A program made the translations under genes and the position numbers. The notes under the pieces are model-generated. The model was given only the letters and a program-made list of their open reading frames with translations. It was not told the DNA's origin and searched no databases. This document shows, in pieces, positions 35,131 to 45,422 of a stretch of DNA of 64,000 bases. Every line of letters begins with the position of its first letter. The first letter of the stretch is position 1. Location of the stretch: the NCBI RefSeq assembly GCF_018219155.1, contig NZ_CP056123.1, positions 3,853,505 through 3,917,504 of the forward strand, given 5' to 3'. The stretch comes from Moritella sp. 24. Lineage in GTDB: Bacteria; Pseudomonadota; Gammaproteobacteria; Enterobacterales; Moritellaceae.

Positions 35131-36609
35131 TTATTCAGCGCTACGATTGACTTCGTTTACAAACTGACTTGATGCTTCAATACCTTGTCTGTCGAGTTGA
35201 TTTGTTCCTGCACCCAATAACGGTAGACGTGCATTGCTATTATAACTTAATCGACTCAGCATTAAGGCCGAGCTCACTTGCTTTACAGCAGGTGACTTCA
35301 CCTTATGAGACTCGTCGCTACTGCTACTAATCTCACTTTCGATCGCTTTAATTTGATCAGCGCTCTGCATTAACGCTTTATTTTTAGCTGTCGTAGTGTG
35401 ACTTGCTTTCGTTCGCGTCGTTTGAACTGTTTTAACATGCGTAGTCGTTGGCGTTACATCCGATCCAAGTTTTGCACGGAATAATTTTTTATTAATTTCA
35501 GCTAAAAATTTATTTTGCACTTGTTCCTGAGTTACCTGCGGCTTGATGCTAATAGCTTTCGTTTTGCTGGCAAGGACTACAGCGTCAGACACTCTATCCA
35601 CGTTATCAGAACGGTTTAATTTCTTTTTAATACCTGCTAAGAAAGCATTATTAGGTTTAACTTGAGTTTGGCTAGCCACGTCCACAACAGCGTGAGGTTC
35701 GGTAATCGTTGGTAATACTCCAACTTGCTCGGCCTGTTCAACTAACGGTGTATTAACAGCTACCATCGCAGAAGAAACCATAGATGCTTCAACGGGATCA
35801 AGAATATAATTAGCTTCTGGTTGCTGGATTGCTTTAGCTCTACTTTCGATTTTCGGAGATTCAAGCGATTTAGCGTTAGCAATATCAATGGTTTTCATCA
35901 CTTTAGGTACTGGTGTTATTTCTATCTGCTTATTACGTTTTAATTTATTTTGAATTTGCGCTAAGAATTTGTTTGAATCTTGTCTTTTTCGCGTAGGTTC
36001 AACATGCTCAATGACGCTTAATGTCTGAACCTGTGTCGATGCAAGCGTAGAAGGTACAATCGGTTGAGCTAAATCGCCTGCTTTTGTTACAGAACCGTAG
36101 GCACGTTTATGGATCCCCGCCATAAAGCTATTAACAGGTCGCTTTTGCTTAGTTGGTTTTTGATTGAGCTCTGTCATGTTATTTGCAACAACAAGCGCTT
36201 TTTCTTTTGCGATGGCGTCTTGCTTAGCAATAGTCAACGCTCGCTGTTCTGCTTGCTGGCGTGCTAATTGTTGCTCAATTAATACAAGTTGAGGATCACG
36301 ACGTGTGAGCACCTTTTCAACTTGGCGCTCAACATTTGCGTTCGCTACAATATCATCAAGGCCATCCAGTAAGTTGTTACCTTTAGTCACCGCCAAATCG
36401 TTAACGACATCATTCATATCGGCTTGTTGACGACTTGCACGACTTTGTGCTGCATTTTTCTCCACTATTTGACGTGGAAACTGACTATAATGCATCGCAC
36501 CATCAGCATCGCGCCAACTGTATACTTTAGCAAACGTTGAATAGCTCATCGAGCCACAGACTAACGCTAATATTAAGCGTTTATAATTACCGATTGAATT
36601 CAGCATCAT
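35131..36609 (-). CDS. DUF4124 protein with four NxFLAxIxKKLxR repeats
   Basis: 492 residues, function unknown. A signal peptide (about 1-27, ending TFA) leads into a DUF4124 module (KVYSWRDADGAMHYSQFP), common in exported gammaproteobacterial proteins. The rest is low in predicted fold, with a Gln/Ala-rich helix (about 100-140) and long Thr/Val/Lys stretches. Four short repeats stand out: NSFMAGIHKRA (160-170), NKFLAQIQNKLKR (213-225), NAFLAGIKKKLNR (321-333) and NKFLAEINKKLFR (366-378). They look like basic amphipathic docking peptides on a flexible tether. It is monocistronic. Confidence 0.8.
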   Translation of the reverse strand: MMLNSIGNYKRLILALVCGSMSYSTFAKVYSWRDADGAMHYSQFPRQIVEKNAAQSRASRQQADMNDVVNDLAVTKGNNLLDGLDDIVANANVERQVEKVLTRRDPQLVLIEQQLARQQAEQRALTIAKQDAIAKEKALVVANNMTELNQKPTKQKRPVNSFMAGIHKRAYGSVTKAGDLAQPIVPSTLASTQVQTLSVIEHVEPTRKRQDSNKFLAQIQNKLKRNKQIEITPVPKVMKTIDIANAKSLESPKIESRAKAIQQPEANYILDPVEASMVSSAMVAVNTPLVEQAEQVGVLPTITEPHAVVDVASQTQVKPNNAFLAGIKKKLNRSDNVDRVSDAVVLASKTKAISIKPQVTQEQVQNKFLAEINKKLFRAKLGSDVTPTTTHVKTVQTTRTKASHTTTAKNKALMQSADQIKAIESEISSSSDESHKVKSPAVKQVSSALMLSRLSYNSNARLPLLGAGTNQLDRQGIEASSQFVNEVNRSAE

Positions 36610-36790
36610 CCCTTATACCTCACTCTATTTATTGCTTAAACTTGAGCATTCCTTCCCAAGTATCTATGTCACCATCGCTCTAACCACAAAACAGAACCAA
36701 ATGTTGCAACTATGTTAACACCAAGCATGGGGAATTTAAAACTTTCCCGTTAAATTCCACCTTACAGACGTCACAATTAAAATAATTTAT
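36610..36790. other. Short non-coding gap
   Basis: About 180 bases between two minus-strand genes. It should hold the promoter of the DUF4124 gene; no clear motif or structure seen. Confidence 0.3.
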
Positions 36791-37084
36791 TTACGAGCAA
36801 TTAAATATCAACGTATTTAATATACGGTTTGCATCCGAGTAACGGTTCGTTAGCTCTGCGTGTTTACCATATTTACCGCAATGTTCCTGAGCCATATCGA
36901 CCACGTCAATCGTTTCAAATTCACCAAGTTGATATTCGTACGACGCACCATTTTCAGTTTTAGTTAATATATCAACAGAAGTGCAGCCCGTCATAACCAC
37001 AACAAACACAGCAATACTCACCTTTTTAGTGATTTGCATAGGCGTGTTGTGAAAAATGGTCTTTACCAGAAACTTATTCATCAT
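36791..37084 (-). CDS. Small putative lipoprotein, unknown function
   Basis: About 97 residues with a lipobox (VVVMTGC) and a short mature part of about 65 residues holding an acidic region and two further Cys (EHCGKYGKH and the C-terminal FNCS) that could form a disulfide. I do not recognise the family. The start is uncertain: the ATG at 37084 has AAGG and GGGA upstream; an internal ATG (MQITKKVSI) would give a more usual signal length but has no ribosome site. Confidence 0.65.
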   Translation of the reverse strand: MMNKFLVKTIFHNTPMQITKKVSIAVFVVVMTGCTSVDILTKTENGASYEYQLGEFETIDVVDMAQEHCGKYGKHAELTNRYSDANRILNTLIFNCS

Positions 37085-37243
37085 ATTTCCCATCCTTGGT
37101 CTATAAAATTAGGTTCACAGCCACACTTAGGTGGTGTGTAATGACAGCTGATCATACGATCCTAACGCAGTAAAAAAGCATGGAAATAGCATGACTTTAG
37201 GTATGGAGAGGTATTAGAAAATATGAAATGGTGTAAACAGGCA

Positions 37244-37292
37244 CAAAAAAACCGTAAACAATAACCTACTCACTAGGTATCATTTACGGTTA
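37244..37292 (-). terminator. Terminator after glyA
   Basis: On the minus strand AACCGTAAATGATACC, loop, a partly pairing middle and TTTACGGTT, then a T-run (TTTTTTT). It contains ATTGTTTACGGT, the same 12 bases as the repeat unit at 30187. Confidence 0.85.
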
Positions 37293-37362
37293 GTCAATCG
37301 ATCACATTTTAAGACCTATTCAGCCTCTCAATCGATACTTATATAAACATTATGCATAGAGA

Positions 37363-38616
37363 TTATTTGTATACTGGGTATTCTGCACATAGCGCTTGTA
37401 CGTTAGCACGTACCGTTGCAGCTACATCTTCATTACCGATGTTATCTAATACGTCACACATCCAACCAGCAAGTTCACCAGCTTTATCAGCAGGGATACC
37501 ACGGCGAGCTAGTGCAGGCGTACCGATACGTAGACCAGATGTAACAAATGGTGAACGTGGATCGTTAGGTACAGAGTTTTTGTTTACTGTGATATGCGCA
37601 TTACCCAGTGCAGCATCTGCATCTTTACCTGAGTATTCTTTGCCAATCAGATCAACTAAGAATAGGTGATTTTCAGTACCGTTAGAAACGATTTTGAAAC
37701 CACGTTCTTGTAATACTGCAACCATGCTTTTCGCACAATCAAGTACATTTTGTTGGTAAACCGCAAATTCAGGTTCCATCGCTTCTTTAAATGCAACCGC
37801 TTTAGCAGCGATAACGTGCATTAAAGGACCACCTTGACCACCAGGGAAGATTGCTGAGTTTAATTTTTTCTCAATCACTTCATCTGCTTGCGCAAGGATA
37901 AGACCACCACGTGGACCACCTAATGTTTTATGCGTCGTTGTAGTAACAACGTGTGCATGTTTCATTGGATTTGGATATAGGCCAGCAGCAACTAAACCTG
38001 CAACGTGTGCCATATCAACAAATAGGAAAGCACCTACTTTATCAGCGATTTCACGGAATTTAGCCCAATCAACAACACCTGAGTATGCAGAGAAACCAGC
38101 AACAATCATTTTTGGCTGATGTTCAATTGCTAACGCTTCAACTTCAGCGTAATCTAGCTCACCCGTTTCAGGGTTGATTCCGTACTGAACTGAATTGTAA
38201 ATTTTACCCGAGAAGCTAACGCTTGCACCGTGTGTTAAGTGACCACCATGAGCAAGGCTCATGCCTAGTACAGTATCACCTGGTTTAACTAATGCCATGT
38301 AAACTGCAGCATTTGCTTGTGAACCAGAGTGTGGTTGTACATTCGCGTAATCAGCACCAAATAATTGCTTAGCACGTTCAATTGCTAAAGACTCAGCAAT
38401 ATCAACATACTCACAACCGCCATAATAGCGTTTGCCTGGGTAGCCTTCTGCATACTTATTCGTAAGCTGAGAGCCTTGAGCTTCCATTACGCGTGGGCTT
38501 GTATAGTTCTCTGAAGCAATAAGCTCGATATGATCTTCCTGACGAGTTACTTCTTGTGTCATTGCTGCCCATAATTCTGCATCATAGTCAGCTATATTCA
38601 TATCACGTGTAAACAT
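37363..38616 (-). CDS. glyA: Serine hydroxymethyltransferase
   Basis: 417 residues, collinear with E. coli GlyA. The PLP lysine is in [16 protein letters not shown]; other family stretches are [28 protein letters not shown] and [15 protein letters not shown]. It interconverts serine and glycine and supplies one-carbon units on tetrahydrofolate. AGGAG precedes the ATG. Divergent from the torD-like gene across 212 bases. Confidence 0.98.
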   Translation of the reverse strand: MFTRDMNIADYDAELWAAMTQEVTRQEDHIELIASENYTSPRVMEAQGSQLTNKYAEGYPGKRYYGGCEYVDIAESLAIERAKQLFGADYANVQPHSGSQANAAVYMALVKPGDTVLGMSLAHGGHLTHGASVSFSGKIYNSVQYGINPETGELDYAEVEALAIEHQPKMIVAGFSAYSGVVDWAKFREIADKVGAFLFVDMAHVAGLVAAGLYPNPMKHAHVVTTTTHKTLGGPRGGLILAQADEVIEKKLNSAIFPGGQGGPLMHVIAAKAVAFKEAMEPEFAVYQQNVLDCAKSMVAVLQERGFKIVSNGTENHLFLVDLIGKEYSGKDADAALGNAHITVNKNSVPNDPRSPFVTSGLRIGTPALARRGIPADKAGELAGWMCDVLDNIGNEDVAATVRANVQALCAEYPVYK

Positions 38617-38751
38617 CCGTTTTCTCCTGATTGAGATAATACAAGTTGGTTTAAACTAAATTTCGCGGATATTGTAACGCGAGTGTTAGTAAGTTCCTAC
38701 TAGAAAGACTTGAGAAAATTTCAATTTTGCGTGAAAAGACTGCATTTTAAT

Positions 38752-38800
38752 TTAACTTTGATCAAAACTGACTCCCCGGTTAAATTAATTCCGCTATAAT
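38752..38800 (+). promoter_or_regulatory. FNR-like site and -10 element upstream of torD-like gene
   Basis: TTAAC-TTTG-ATCAA at 38752-38765 matches the FNR/Crp-type dyad TTGAT-N4-ATCAA at eight of ten positions. A perfect TATAAT is at 38795-38800, 28 bases before the ATG, without a good -35. An activator-dependent anaerobic promoter would fit a TorD-type chaperone, but the spacing (about 39 bases between centres) is not the classic class II value. Confidence 0.4.
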
Positions 38801-38828
38801 ACGCGCCAACCTTAGTACTCAACCTCAT

Positions 38829-39494
38829 TTGGAGTCCACAATGGATGAACTAACCCAATTATGCCAAACCCGTTCAGAGATCTACTGGTGGCTTTCAACC
38901 ACATTAGCAGCAGAGCTAACCGACGAACAACTTGGTCAATATCAATCAGCTGAAATCCAAGGTTTTTTACAAGGGTTAGCAGCAACACCAGCATTAACAG
39001 CTTCAGCAGAGAAGTTAATCAGTGCCCTAGCCGCCGCTAATTTACGTAATGATGCACGCTTAGAATTATGTGCCGATTACGCACAAGTATTTCTAGGCAA
39101 CAGCAAATCATCAGCGCCACCGTATGCATCGGTATTCACTAGTGAAGAAGGTCATTTGATGCAAGAAGCATATCAAAAGATGACTGCGCTATTAGACGAG
39201 CATAATATTAATATCAATGAAAAATACAGCGAACCAGCAGATCACATTGCTATTCAACTTGATTTCATGGGTAACTTAATCTTAAAAACGTTGGATTCTG
39301 AATCAGAAGAAGAGATCCGCGCTAACTTTGCACTACAGCATGATTTCCTAGAAACTCATCTGCTTAACTGGTTAGGTGACTTTGAGATTAAAGTAAAAGA
39401 TTGTGATAAGTTCGGTTTTTATGCAGCCGTTGTTGAACTGCTATTAGCATTCGCACAATTAGACTCTGATTGGTTAGAAACTGAATTAGATTAA
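38829..39494 (+). CDS. torD: TorD-family molybdoenzyme chaperone
   Basis: 221 residues, all-helical. Family hallmarks are the central DYAQVFLGNSKSSAPPYASVF, the EPADHIAIQLDFM segment and FLETHLLNWL. TorD-type proteins bind the twin-arginine signal of a molybdoenzyme such as TMAO reductase TorA and hold it for cofactor insertion. No molybdoenzyme gene is next to it, so the client is unknown; it stands alone between glyA and galU. TGGAG precedes the ATG. Confidence 0.88.
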   Translation: MESTMDELTQLCQTRSEIYWWLSTTLAAELTDEQLGQYQSAEIQGFLQGLAATPALTASAEKLISALAAANLRNDARLELCADYAQVFLGNSKSSAPPYASVFTSEEGHLMQEAYQKMTALLDEHNININEKYSEPADHIAIQLDFMGNLILKTLDSESEEEIRANFALQHDFLETHLLNWLGDFEIKVKDCDKFGFYAAVVELLLAFAQLDSDWLETELD

Positions 39495-39506
39495 TTTCTA
39501 TTTAGA

Positions 39507-39540
39507 TACAACAAAGGGCTATTAACAGCCCTTTGTTTTC
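39507..39540 (+). terminator. Bidirectional terminator between torD-like gene and galU
   Basis: ACAAAGGGCT, ATTAAC loop, AGCCCTTTGTTTT; convergent genes. Confidence 0.9.
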
Positions 39541-39574
39541 ATTACATTATCGCTTTAAACATTCACTGAGCGTC

Positions 39575-40471
39575 TTATTTCAAACCACTGATAAATGCTT
39601 GTAAATCAGCGCCTACATCAGGGTGACGTAAGCCATATTCAATGAATGCCTTCATGTAACCCAGCTTCGAACCACAGTCATGCAACTTACCGCTAATGTG
39701 GAAAGCTTCAACTGTTTCTAACGTCATAAGGTCATCAATCGCATCTGTCAATTGAATTTCATCACCAGCACCTGGAGCGGTACGCGCTAGCAACTCCCAG
39801 ATTGCAGCAGGTAACACATAACGTCCTGCAACAGCTAAATTAGATGGCGCCTTGTCTTGCGCTGGTTTCTCAATCACCGCTGTCATCTTAGTTGATTCAC
39901 CAGCGCTAAGTTCAACACCAGCACAATCTGCAACACCGTAACCAGACACTAAATTCATCGGCACAGGTTCAACCATGATCTGACTAAAGCCTGTTTCATC
40001 AAAACGACGCATCATGCTTGCTAAGTTTTCAGTTTTTAGATCCGCACTCACTTCATCCATCAATACATCAGGCAGTACCACAGCAAACGGTTCATCACCA
40101 ATAATTGGTTTTGCACACAATACAGCATGCCCTAAACCTTTCGCCACACCTTGACGAATGTGCATTATCGTCACGCCTTTTGGTGCAATCGCTTGAACTT
40201 CAGCTAATAGTTGACGTTTAACACGATGCTCTAGTGTCGATTCTAGTTCAAATGATGTATCAAAATGGTTTTCAATCGCATTTTTTGATGCATGTGTGAC
40301 AAGCACGATCTCTGTAATACCTGCAGCTGCACATTCATTAACGATATATTGAATCAGAGGTTTATCTGCCACTGGTAACATTTCTTTTGGAATCGCTTTC
40401 GTTGCTGGCAACATACGAGTGCCTAACCCTGCAACAGGAATGACCGCTTTTGTTATCTTAGTCTGTTTCAA
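39575..40471 (-). CDS. galU: UTP-glucose-1-phosphate uridylyltransferase
   Basis: 298 residues with the nucleotidyltransferase start [26 protein letters not shown] and [10 protein letters not shown]. It makes UDP-glucose, the substrate for Ugd (41607) and so for UDP-glucuronate and UDP-galacturonate. It is the last gene of the glycan locus on the minus strand. Confidence 0.97.
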   Translation of the reverse strand: MKQTKITKAVIPVAGLGTRMLPATKAIPKEMLPVADKPLIQYIVNECAAAGITEIVLVTHASKNAIENHFDTSFELESTLEHRVKRQLLAEVQAIAPKGVTIMHIRQGVAKGLGHAVLCAKPIIGDEPFAVVLPDVLMDEVSADLKTENLASMMRRFDETGFSQIMVEPVPMNLVSGYGVADCAGVELSAGESTKMTAVIEKPAQDKAPSNLAVAGRYVLPAAIWELLARTAPGAGDEIQLTDAIDDLMTLETVEAFHISGKLHDCGSKLGYMKAFIEYGLRHPDVGADLQAFISGLK

Positions 40472-40552
40472 CTTTTATTATCCTTGTTAACCTTTCTCTT
40501 AGGTTTGTAATTTTATTTTTTGTATTTGATAAATGAAATAATAATGCAAACG

Positions 40553-41560
40553 CTACACCTTATAAAAGTCACGATACCAATCAACAAAGGCTTTAACCCC
40601 TTCTTTCACTTTTATTTTCGAAGTATAGCCTGTGACTTCAAATAGATCTTGCGTATCAGCATAAGTCGCATAAACATCACCGGGCTGCATCGGCATGAAA
40701 TTTTTATTAGCTGTAATGCCTAATGAATCTTCCAACGCTTCAATGTAATCCATGAGTTTAACTGGGCTACCATGACCGATATTATAAACACGGTACGGCG
40801 CACTGCTTGTTGCAGGACTACCCGTTTCTACTTTCCAATCTGCATCCGGCGCTGGGATTACATCTTGGATCTGTAAAACACCTGCGACAATATCATCGAT
40901 GTAAGTAAAGTCGCGTAACATATCGCCATTGTTATATACGTCAATTTGCTCACCCGCGATAATCGCTTTCGTAAACTTGAACAACGCCATATCCGGACGA
41001 CCCCAAGGACCATATACAGTGAAAAAACGCAGTCCAGTGGTCGGTACACCGTATAAGTGTGAGTACGTATGGGCCATCAATTCATTTGATTTCTTCGATG
41101 CTGCATATAACGAAATAGGATGATCAACACTATCACTTGTACTAAACGGCGTTTTATTATTTAATCCATAGACCGAGCTTGATGATGCATAAACTAAATG
41201 CTTCACCTTATTATTACGACAGCCTTCTAATACCGTTAAGAAACCCGTTAAATTACTATCGGCATACGCCATTGGATTATCAATTGAATAACGCACGCCA
41301 GCTTGCGCAGCAAGGTGAATAACACGGTCAAATTGATGTTCCGTAAATAAGGCTGCAACACCATCACGATCAGCCAGATCAAGTTCAATAAAACTAAATA
41401 ATGCTGACTTTTTTGCATTAGCTAAACGAGCGAACTTTAAATTCACATCGTAATAATCATTTAAATTATCGACACCGACAACTTGATGGCCTTGTTGGCA
41501 TAATAGTTCTGCACAGCGGGAGCCAATAAAGCCAGCAGCGCCGGTAATTAAATATTTCAT
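40553..41560 (-). CDS. UDP-glucuronate 4-epimerase
   Basis: 335 residues, extended short-chain dehydrogenase fold: NAD motif GAAGFIGSRCAELL, catalytic YAASKKS with SSSSVYG, and GDMLRDFTYIDDIV. The long family-typical start and the neighbouring ugd point to interconversion of UDP-glucuronate and UDP-galacturonate (CapI/LpsL/Gae type). UDP-GalA is a likely building block of the glycan and a candidate for amidation by the AsnB-like protein at 60623. Confidence 0.9.
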   Translation of the reverse strand: MKYLITGAAGFIGSRCAELLCQQGHQVVGVDNLNDYYDVNLKFARLANAKKSALFSFIELDLADRDGVAALFTEHQFDRVIHLAAQAGVRYSIDNPMAYADSNLTGFLTVLEGCRNNKVKHLVYASSSSVYGLNNKTPFSTSDSVDHPISLYAASKKSNELMAHTYSHLYGVPTTGLRFFTVYGPWGRPDMALFKFTKAIIAGEQIDVYNNGDMLRDFTYIDDIVAGVLQIQDVIPAPDADWKVETGSPATSSAPYRVYNIGHGSPVKLMDYIEALEDSLGITANKNFMPMQPGDVYATYADTQDLFEVTGYTSKIKVKEGVKAFVDWYRDFYKV

Positions 41561-41606
41561 CTATTTCGCTTTTATTAATTTAAATAGCAGTTTAATCATT
41601 ACTGAG

Positions 41607-42773
41607 CTAGTCGTTACCAAATAAGTCACGAGTATAGACTTTATCCGCAACATCAAGCAATTCATCCGCTAGGCGGTTCGATACTATGACATCAGAAAGC
41701 GCTTTAAATTCATTTAGATCAGTCAGTACAGGTGATTTAAAAAATTCACTTTCTGTTAATACTGGCTCATACACCACAACCTTAATACCTTTGGCTTTAA
41801 TCCGTTTCATGATGCCTTGAATCGATGATGCACGGAAATTATCAGAACCCGATTTCATGATTAAACGATAAACACCGACGACTTGTGGATTTTTCGCAAT
41901 AATAGCATCTGCAATATGATCTTTACGCGTCGAGTTTGCATCAACTATCGCGCTAATTAAACTATTAGGCACATTTTCATAGTTAGCACGTAATTGTTTC
42001 GTGTCTTTAGGTAAACAATAACCACCATAACCAAATGATGGATTATTATAGTGACTACCAATGCGTGGGTCTAAACCTACACCTTGAATAATTTGACGCG
42101 CATCTAGCCCATGCGTTTCAGCATAACTATCTAACTCATTAAAATAAGCAACACGCATAGCAAGGTAGGTATTAGAAAAAAGTTTAACCGCTTCTGCTTC
42201 TGTTGAATCAGTAAACAATACATCGATATCAGTTTTAACCGCGCCTTGAGTTAACAGACTCGCAAAAACTTCTGCTCGCTCAGATTGTTCACCGACAATA
42301 ATACGTGATGGATGTAAGTTGTCATATAATGCACTTCCCTCACGTAAGAATTCTGGCGAGAATAAAATGTTATCGCAACCAAGACGCTGTTTTACTTCTT
42401 TAGTATAACCAACAGGCACCGTAGATTTAATCACCATGACTGCATTGGGATTAATCCCCATGACATCTTTTATCACCGATTCCACAGATTTAGTATTAAA
42501 GTAGTTATGTACAACATCGTAATCAGTCGGCGTTGCGATAATCACATAATCAGCATCCGCATAAGCAAACTGTTTATCTGTTGTCGCAGTAAGATCAAGC
42601 TCTTTATTGGTGAGAAAATCTTCAATTTCATCATCTGAAATAGGTGATTTTTTATCATTAATAAGATCCACTTTTTCGGCAATAATGTCTAAAGCAATCA
42701 CGTTATTGTGCTGTGCTAATAACACTGCATTAGAAAGACCTACGTAACCTGTGCCAGCGATAGTAATGTTCAT
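41607..42773 (-). CDS. ugd: UDP-glucose 6-dehydrogenase
   Basis: 388 residues, the length of E. coli Ugd. The NAD site is [15 protein letters not shown] and the catalytic Cys lies in [19 protein letters not shown]. It oxidises UDP-glucose twice to UDP-glucuronate. It sits between the modification block and the epimerase, 46 bases before the latter. Confidence 0.97.
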   Translation of the reverse strand: MNITIAGTGYVGLSNAVLLAQHNNVIALDIIAEKVDLINDKKSPISDDEIEDFLTNKELDLTATTDKQFAYADADYVIIATPTDYDVVHNYFNTKSVESVIKDVMGINPNAVMVIKSTVPVGYTKEVKQRLGCDNILFSPEFLREGSALYDNLHPSRIIVGEQSERAEVFASLLTQGAVKTDIDVLFTDSTEAEAVKLFSNTYLAMRVAYFNELDSYAETHGLDARQIIQGVGLDPRIGSHYNNPSFGYGGYCLPKDTKQLRANYENVPNSLISAIVDANSTRKDHIADAIIAKNPQVVGVYRLIMKSGSDNFRASSIQGIMKRIKAKGIKVVVYEPVLTESEFFKSPVLTDLNEFKALSDVIVSNRLADELLDVADKVYTRDLFGND

Positions 42774-42822
42774 GAAGTGTACCTAAATATATAAAGCGTA
42801 AATATTTATTAATATTAACTCT

Positions 42823-43527
42823 TTATTTAATAACAAATCCTGTTGGACTGCGAGAAAAACTTAACTGCTGAATGCTTCTATTACCAATAATAGATTGCAC
42901 AACATCAGATTCATAAGGTGAACTTGGATGGTTATAATGATCAAGCATTAAGATGCCACCTGGACTAAGTTTATCCCAAAATAACGGTAATGCCTTTTCT
43001 AGTACTTCTTGAACACCGCAATCCATGAAAATGAATTTAAAGCGTAACCATTTATTATGCGAAAAATATGCATCAAGTTCCTGAGTTAAGTCCATGTTCT
43101 CAATAGTGATCCTATCATCATAACCTTGCGCCTTGATTAGCTCTTCTAATGTTTCTTGATCACCTTTATAAAAAATAGATTCAGTTGCATCAGATGATTC
43201 ACAGTTTGTTCCCTCAAACCAATCAAAGCCATATAAATCAGTATTTGAATGAGGTTCAAGTAGATGACTTAACTTCGCAAGCGTTAGTAAAGATGCACCT
43301 TTCCAAGTGCCCACATCAGCAATAGCGCCAGATATATTGACCACCTTTTGATACGCTTCATAGAATGTTAAAAATCGAGCTAAATTCACCTGCCCTACAT
43401 ACAAGGGAAATTGAAAAATAACATCTTCAACATCAACATTTTCTTTATCTATGCCTGCGATATAATCAAAGTATTGCTTATCTTCTTTTAAAAATTTATT
43501 TTTTCTAACGCTGAGTGGCTGTGCCAT
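42823..43527 (-). CDS. TylF-like SAM-dependent O-methyltransferase
   Basis: 234 residues with a class I methyltransferase core: GAIADVGTWKGASLLTLAKL is the SAM loop, LYGFDWFEGT the second strand, FIFMDCGVQEVL and PGGILMLDHYNHPSSP the later ones. This pattern (metal-dependent, Asp in LDHYN) recalls TylF/MycF macrocin O-methyltransferases, which act on sugar hydroxyls. Last gene of the five-gene block after pseI. Likely O-methylates the nonulosonic acid or its acyl substituent (inference). Confidence 0.8.
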   Translation of the reverse strand: MAQPLSVRKNKFLKEDKQYFDYIAGIDKENVDVEDVIFQFPLYVGQVNLARFLTFYEAYQKVVNISGAIADVGTWKGASLLTLAKLSHLLEPHSNTDLYGFDWFEGTNCESSDATESIFYKGDQETLEELIKAQGYDDRITIENMDLTQELDAYFSHNKWLRFKFIFMDCGVQEVLEKALPLFWDKLSPGGILMLDHYNHPSSPYESDVVQSIIGNRSIQQLSFSRSPTGFVIK

Positions 43528-43538
43528 GTACTTTCCTA

Positions 43539-44207
43539 TTACTTAATAATTCGTTCAATTTGAAAACTTTCTGCTTTTTCAAGACCAACATTAGCGCCTC
43601 TAAGAATAGCCAGAGCCTCAATAGCTTTTATACTTCGGCTATGAGGGAACGCCCGCATTTCTTCTTTATATTCGAGTAAAGCCTTTTCTTTTTTAGACCA
43701 GAAATCGCTGATATCGACAAAAAAATTAGGGTTGAATTTATGACTTGAATAAGAATTCCATTCCGTTGATGATGGCACTTCAAAACAATAAATTTCTTTC
43801 ACTGAGTAAGCACACTGAGGGCGACACGCCGTCATGACAGCTTGGTGAGTTATGCGGTGATCGATATTCAAATCATCAGAAAAATGTGTATATATTATCT
43901 CTGGATTAACTTTATTAATCACTAATTCAACTTTTTTAACAACCTCAATCAAAGACAATTTATCCATCATATTATCAGGACAGTCTTCAAAAAAAATGGA
44001 TGATACACCCAGTATATTCAATGCTGACGTTGCCGATTGTTGGCGAATAATTGACTCTTTATCTCCAGAGCCACATCTTGCTGACACGCCATTCGTCATG
44101 AAGATAACAGAGACACTATCACCATTATCGATATGTCTGGCTATCGAACCGCCACAACCAAGTACTTCATCATCAGGATGGGCAGCGACCACTAATATTG
44201 ATTTCAT
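43539..44207 (-). CDS. PIG-L/LmbE-family N-deacetylase
   Basis: 222 residues. The zinc and catalytic motif AHPDDEVLGCGG lies at residues 9-20, and HFSDDLNIDHR carries the second metal His. PIG-L enzymes remove N-acetyl groups from GlcNAc-type conjugates and related sugars. Its ATG overlaps the aminotransferase stop (TAATG). In this block it could free an amine on a nonulosonic acid or its precursor for reacylation (inference). Confidence 0.88.
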   Translation of the reverse strand: MKSILVVAAHPDDEVLGCGGSIARHIDNGDSVSVIFMTNGVSARCGSGDKESIIRQQSATSALNILGVSSIFFEDCPDNMMDKLSLIEVVKKVELVINKVNPEIIYTHFSDDLNIDHRITHQAVMTACRPQCAYSVKEIYCFEVPSSTEWNSYSSHKFNPNFFVDISDFWSKKEKALLEYKEEMRAFPHSRSIKAIEALAILRGANVGLEKAESFQIERIIK

Positions 44208-45421
44208 TATGACTCCATTAACTCTAAACCAGCATCCCTGACAAGTGACATGATTTCATCTTGATTAATAACCACATTATCAACCACATCATGGATGATA
44301 TGTAATGCTTGAGTAATTGTCTCTATAGACTCGGCACCCACCGAAATACGAATGAAATCAGCCGTACTCTGGCCATATGCGATACCAGGAACAACTGCTA
44401 TCGCATATTTTGCGAGTAAATATAATGCGAGATCAAATGTAGAACCTTGAAATACTTCCACATTCAGAAATATGTAAAAAGTGGCACAGCCGGGTAAATA
44501 AGACATCCCAAGCTTATCTATAACTTTTAATACTTGTTGTCTCTTTTCTGTAACCAACAGCGCCTGAGGTAAGGTTGCAGCCAATAAAGTATCAAAATGT
44601 TTATCCAGATAAAGCATCAACAATGTCGGCGCACAAGTAATTAGGTGCTGATTAAGCTTGAGTAATTGCTTTATCATGGCCGGATTACTGATCACATACC
44701 CTATTCGCCAACCTGACATTCCAAAGTTTTTAGACAACGAATTAACAATAAACAAGTTATCTTTATCTGCTAATACACAGCCAGCAGAAACAAAATCATG
44801 GCCTAAAACAAAATCACTGTACGCTTCATCAACAAGTAAAAACACACCTCGTTGTTTACACTGTTGATAAAGGCTGATTAATTCATCTTTACTGTATAGC
44901 TTACCTTGAGGATTGTTTGGATTATTAATAATCAACAGCTTCGTTTTATCATGAAAATATTGCTGAAAATGATCAATTTTTTCATGATAAGGAATAAATT
45001 TGGCTTCACCACCCGCTAACCGAGCTTGCTCTTGATAACTCAACCAAGCAGGTTCATGAATTAGTACTTCATCATCACGCTGCAATACCGTAAGCATGCA
45101 CATAAAAATAGCGGCTTTTGACCCCGCTGTAAGTAAAATATCCGAATCCGAATTGAGTGGTGCATCATATTGGCGGCCATAAAATACCGCAATTTTTTCC
45201 CGTAAACTTGGCAAGCCTAAACTGTCAGAATAGTGATAACCTTGCTCTAAATCGATATCATTATAATCAAACTTGGGAATATCAAAAAATGCTTCTCCAA
45301 GCGAAAGCGAAATCACCGTTTTACCACGACGTTTTAAATCATAAACAGCTTGATTGATATAGACCGACAGTGCTTGTGGGATCTGCTGTACAATAGGGTT
45401 AATACCCATTTTTGAATCCAC
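44207..45421 (-). CDS. Class I/II PLP-dependent aminotransferase
   Basis: 404 residues, fold type I. NNPNNPQG binds PLP, VDEAYSDFV follows, and the Schiff-base Lys is in VNSLSKNFGMSGWRIGY. Closest in style to aspartate/aromatic aminotransferases (AAT), not to the DegT/PseC sugar aminotransferases, so it probably acts on an amino or keto acid. GTG start with AGGT seven bases upstream; an ATG four codons later is an alternative. It lies one base after the amidohydrolase gene. Confidence 0.88.
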   Translation of the reverse strand: MDSKMGINPIVQQIPQALSVYINQAVYDLKRRGKTVISLSLGEAFFDIPKFDYNDIDLEQGYHYSDSLGLPSLREKIAVFYGRQYDAPLNSDSDILLTAGSKAAIFMCMLTVLQRDDEVLIHEPAWLSYQEQARLAGGEAKFIPYHEKIDHFQQYFHDKTKLLIINNPNNPQGKLYSKDELISLYQQCKQRGVFLLVDEAYSDFVLGHDFVSAGCVLADKDNLFIVNSLSKNFGMSGWRIGYVISNPAMIKQLLKLNQHLITCAPTLLMLYLDKHFDTLLAATLPQALLVTEKRQQVLKVIDKLGMSYLPGCATFYIFLNVEVFQGSTFDLALYLLAKYAIAVVPGIAYGQSTADFIRISVGAESIETITQALHIIHDVVDNVVINQDEIMSLVRDAGLELMES

Positions 45422-45422
45422 G

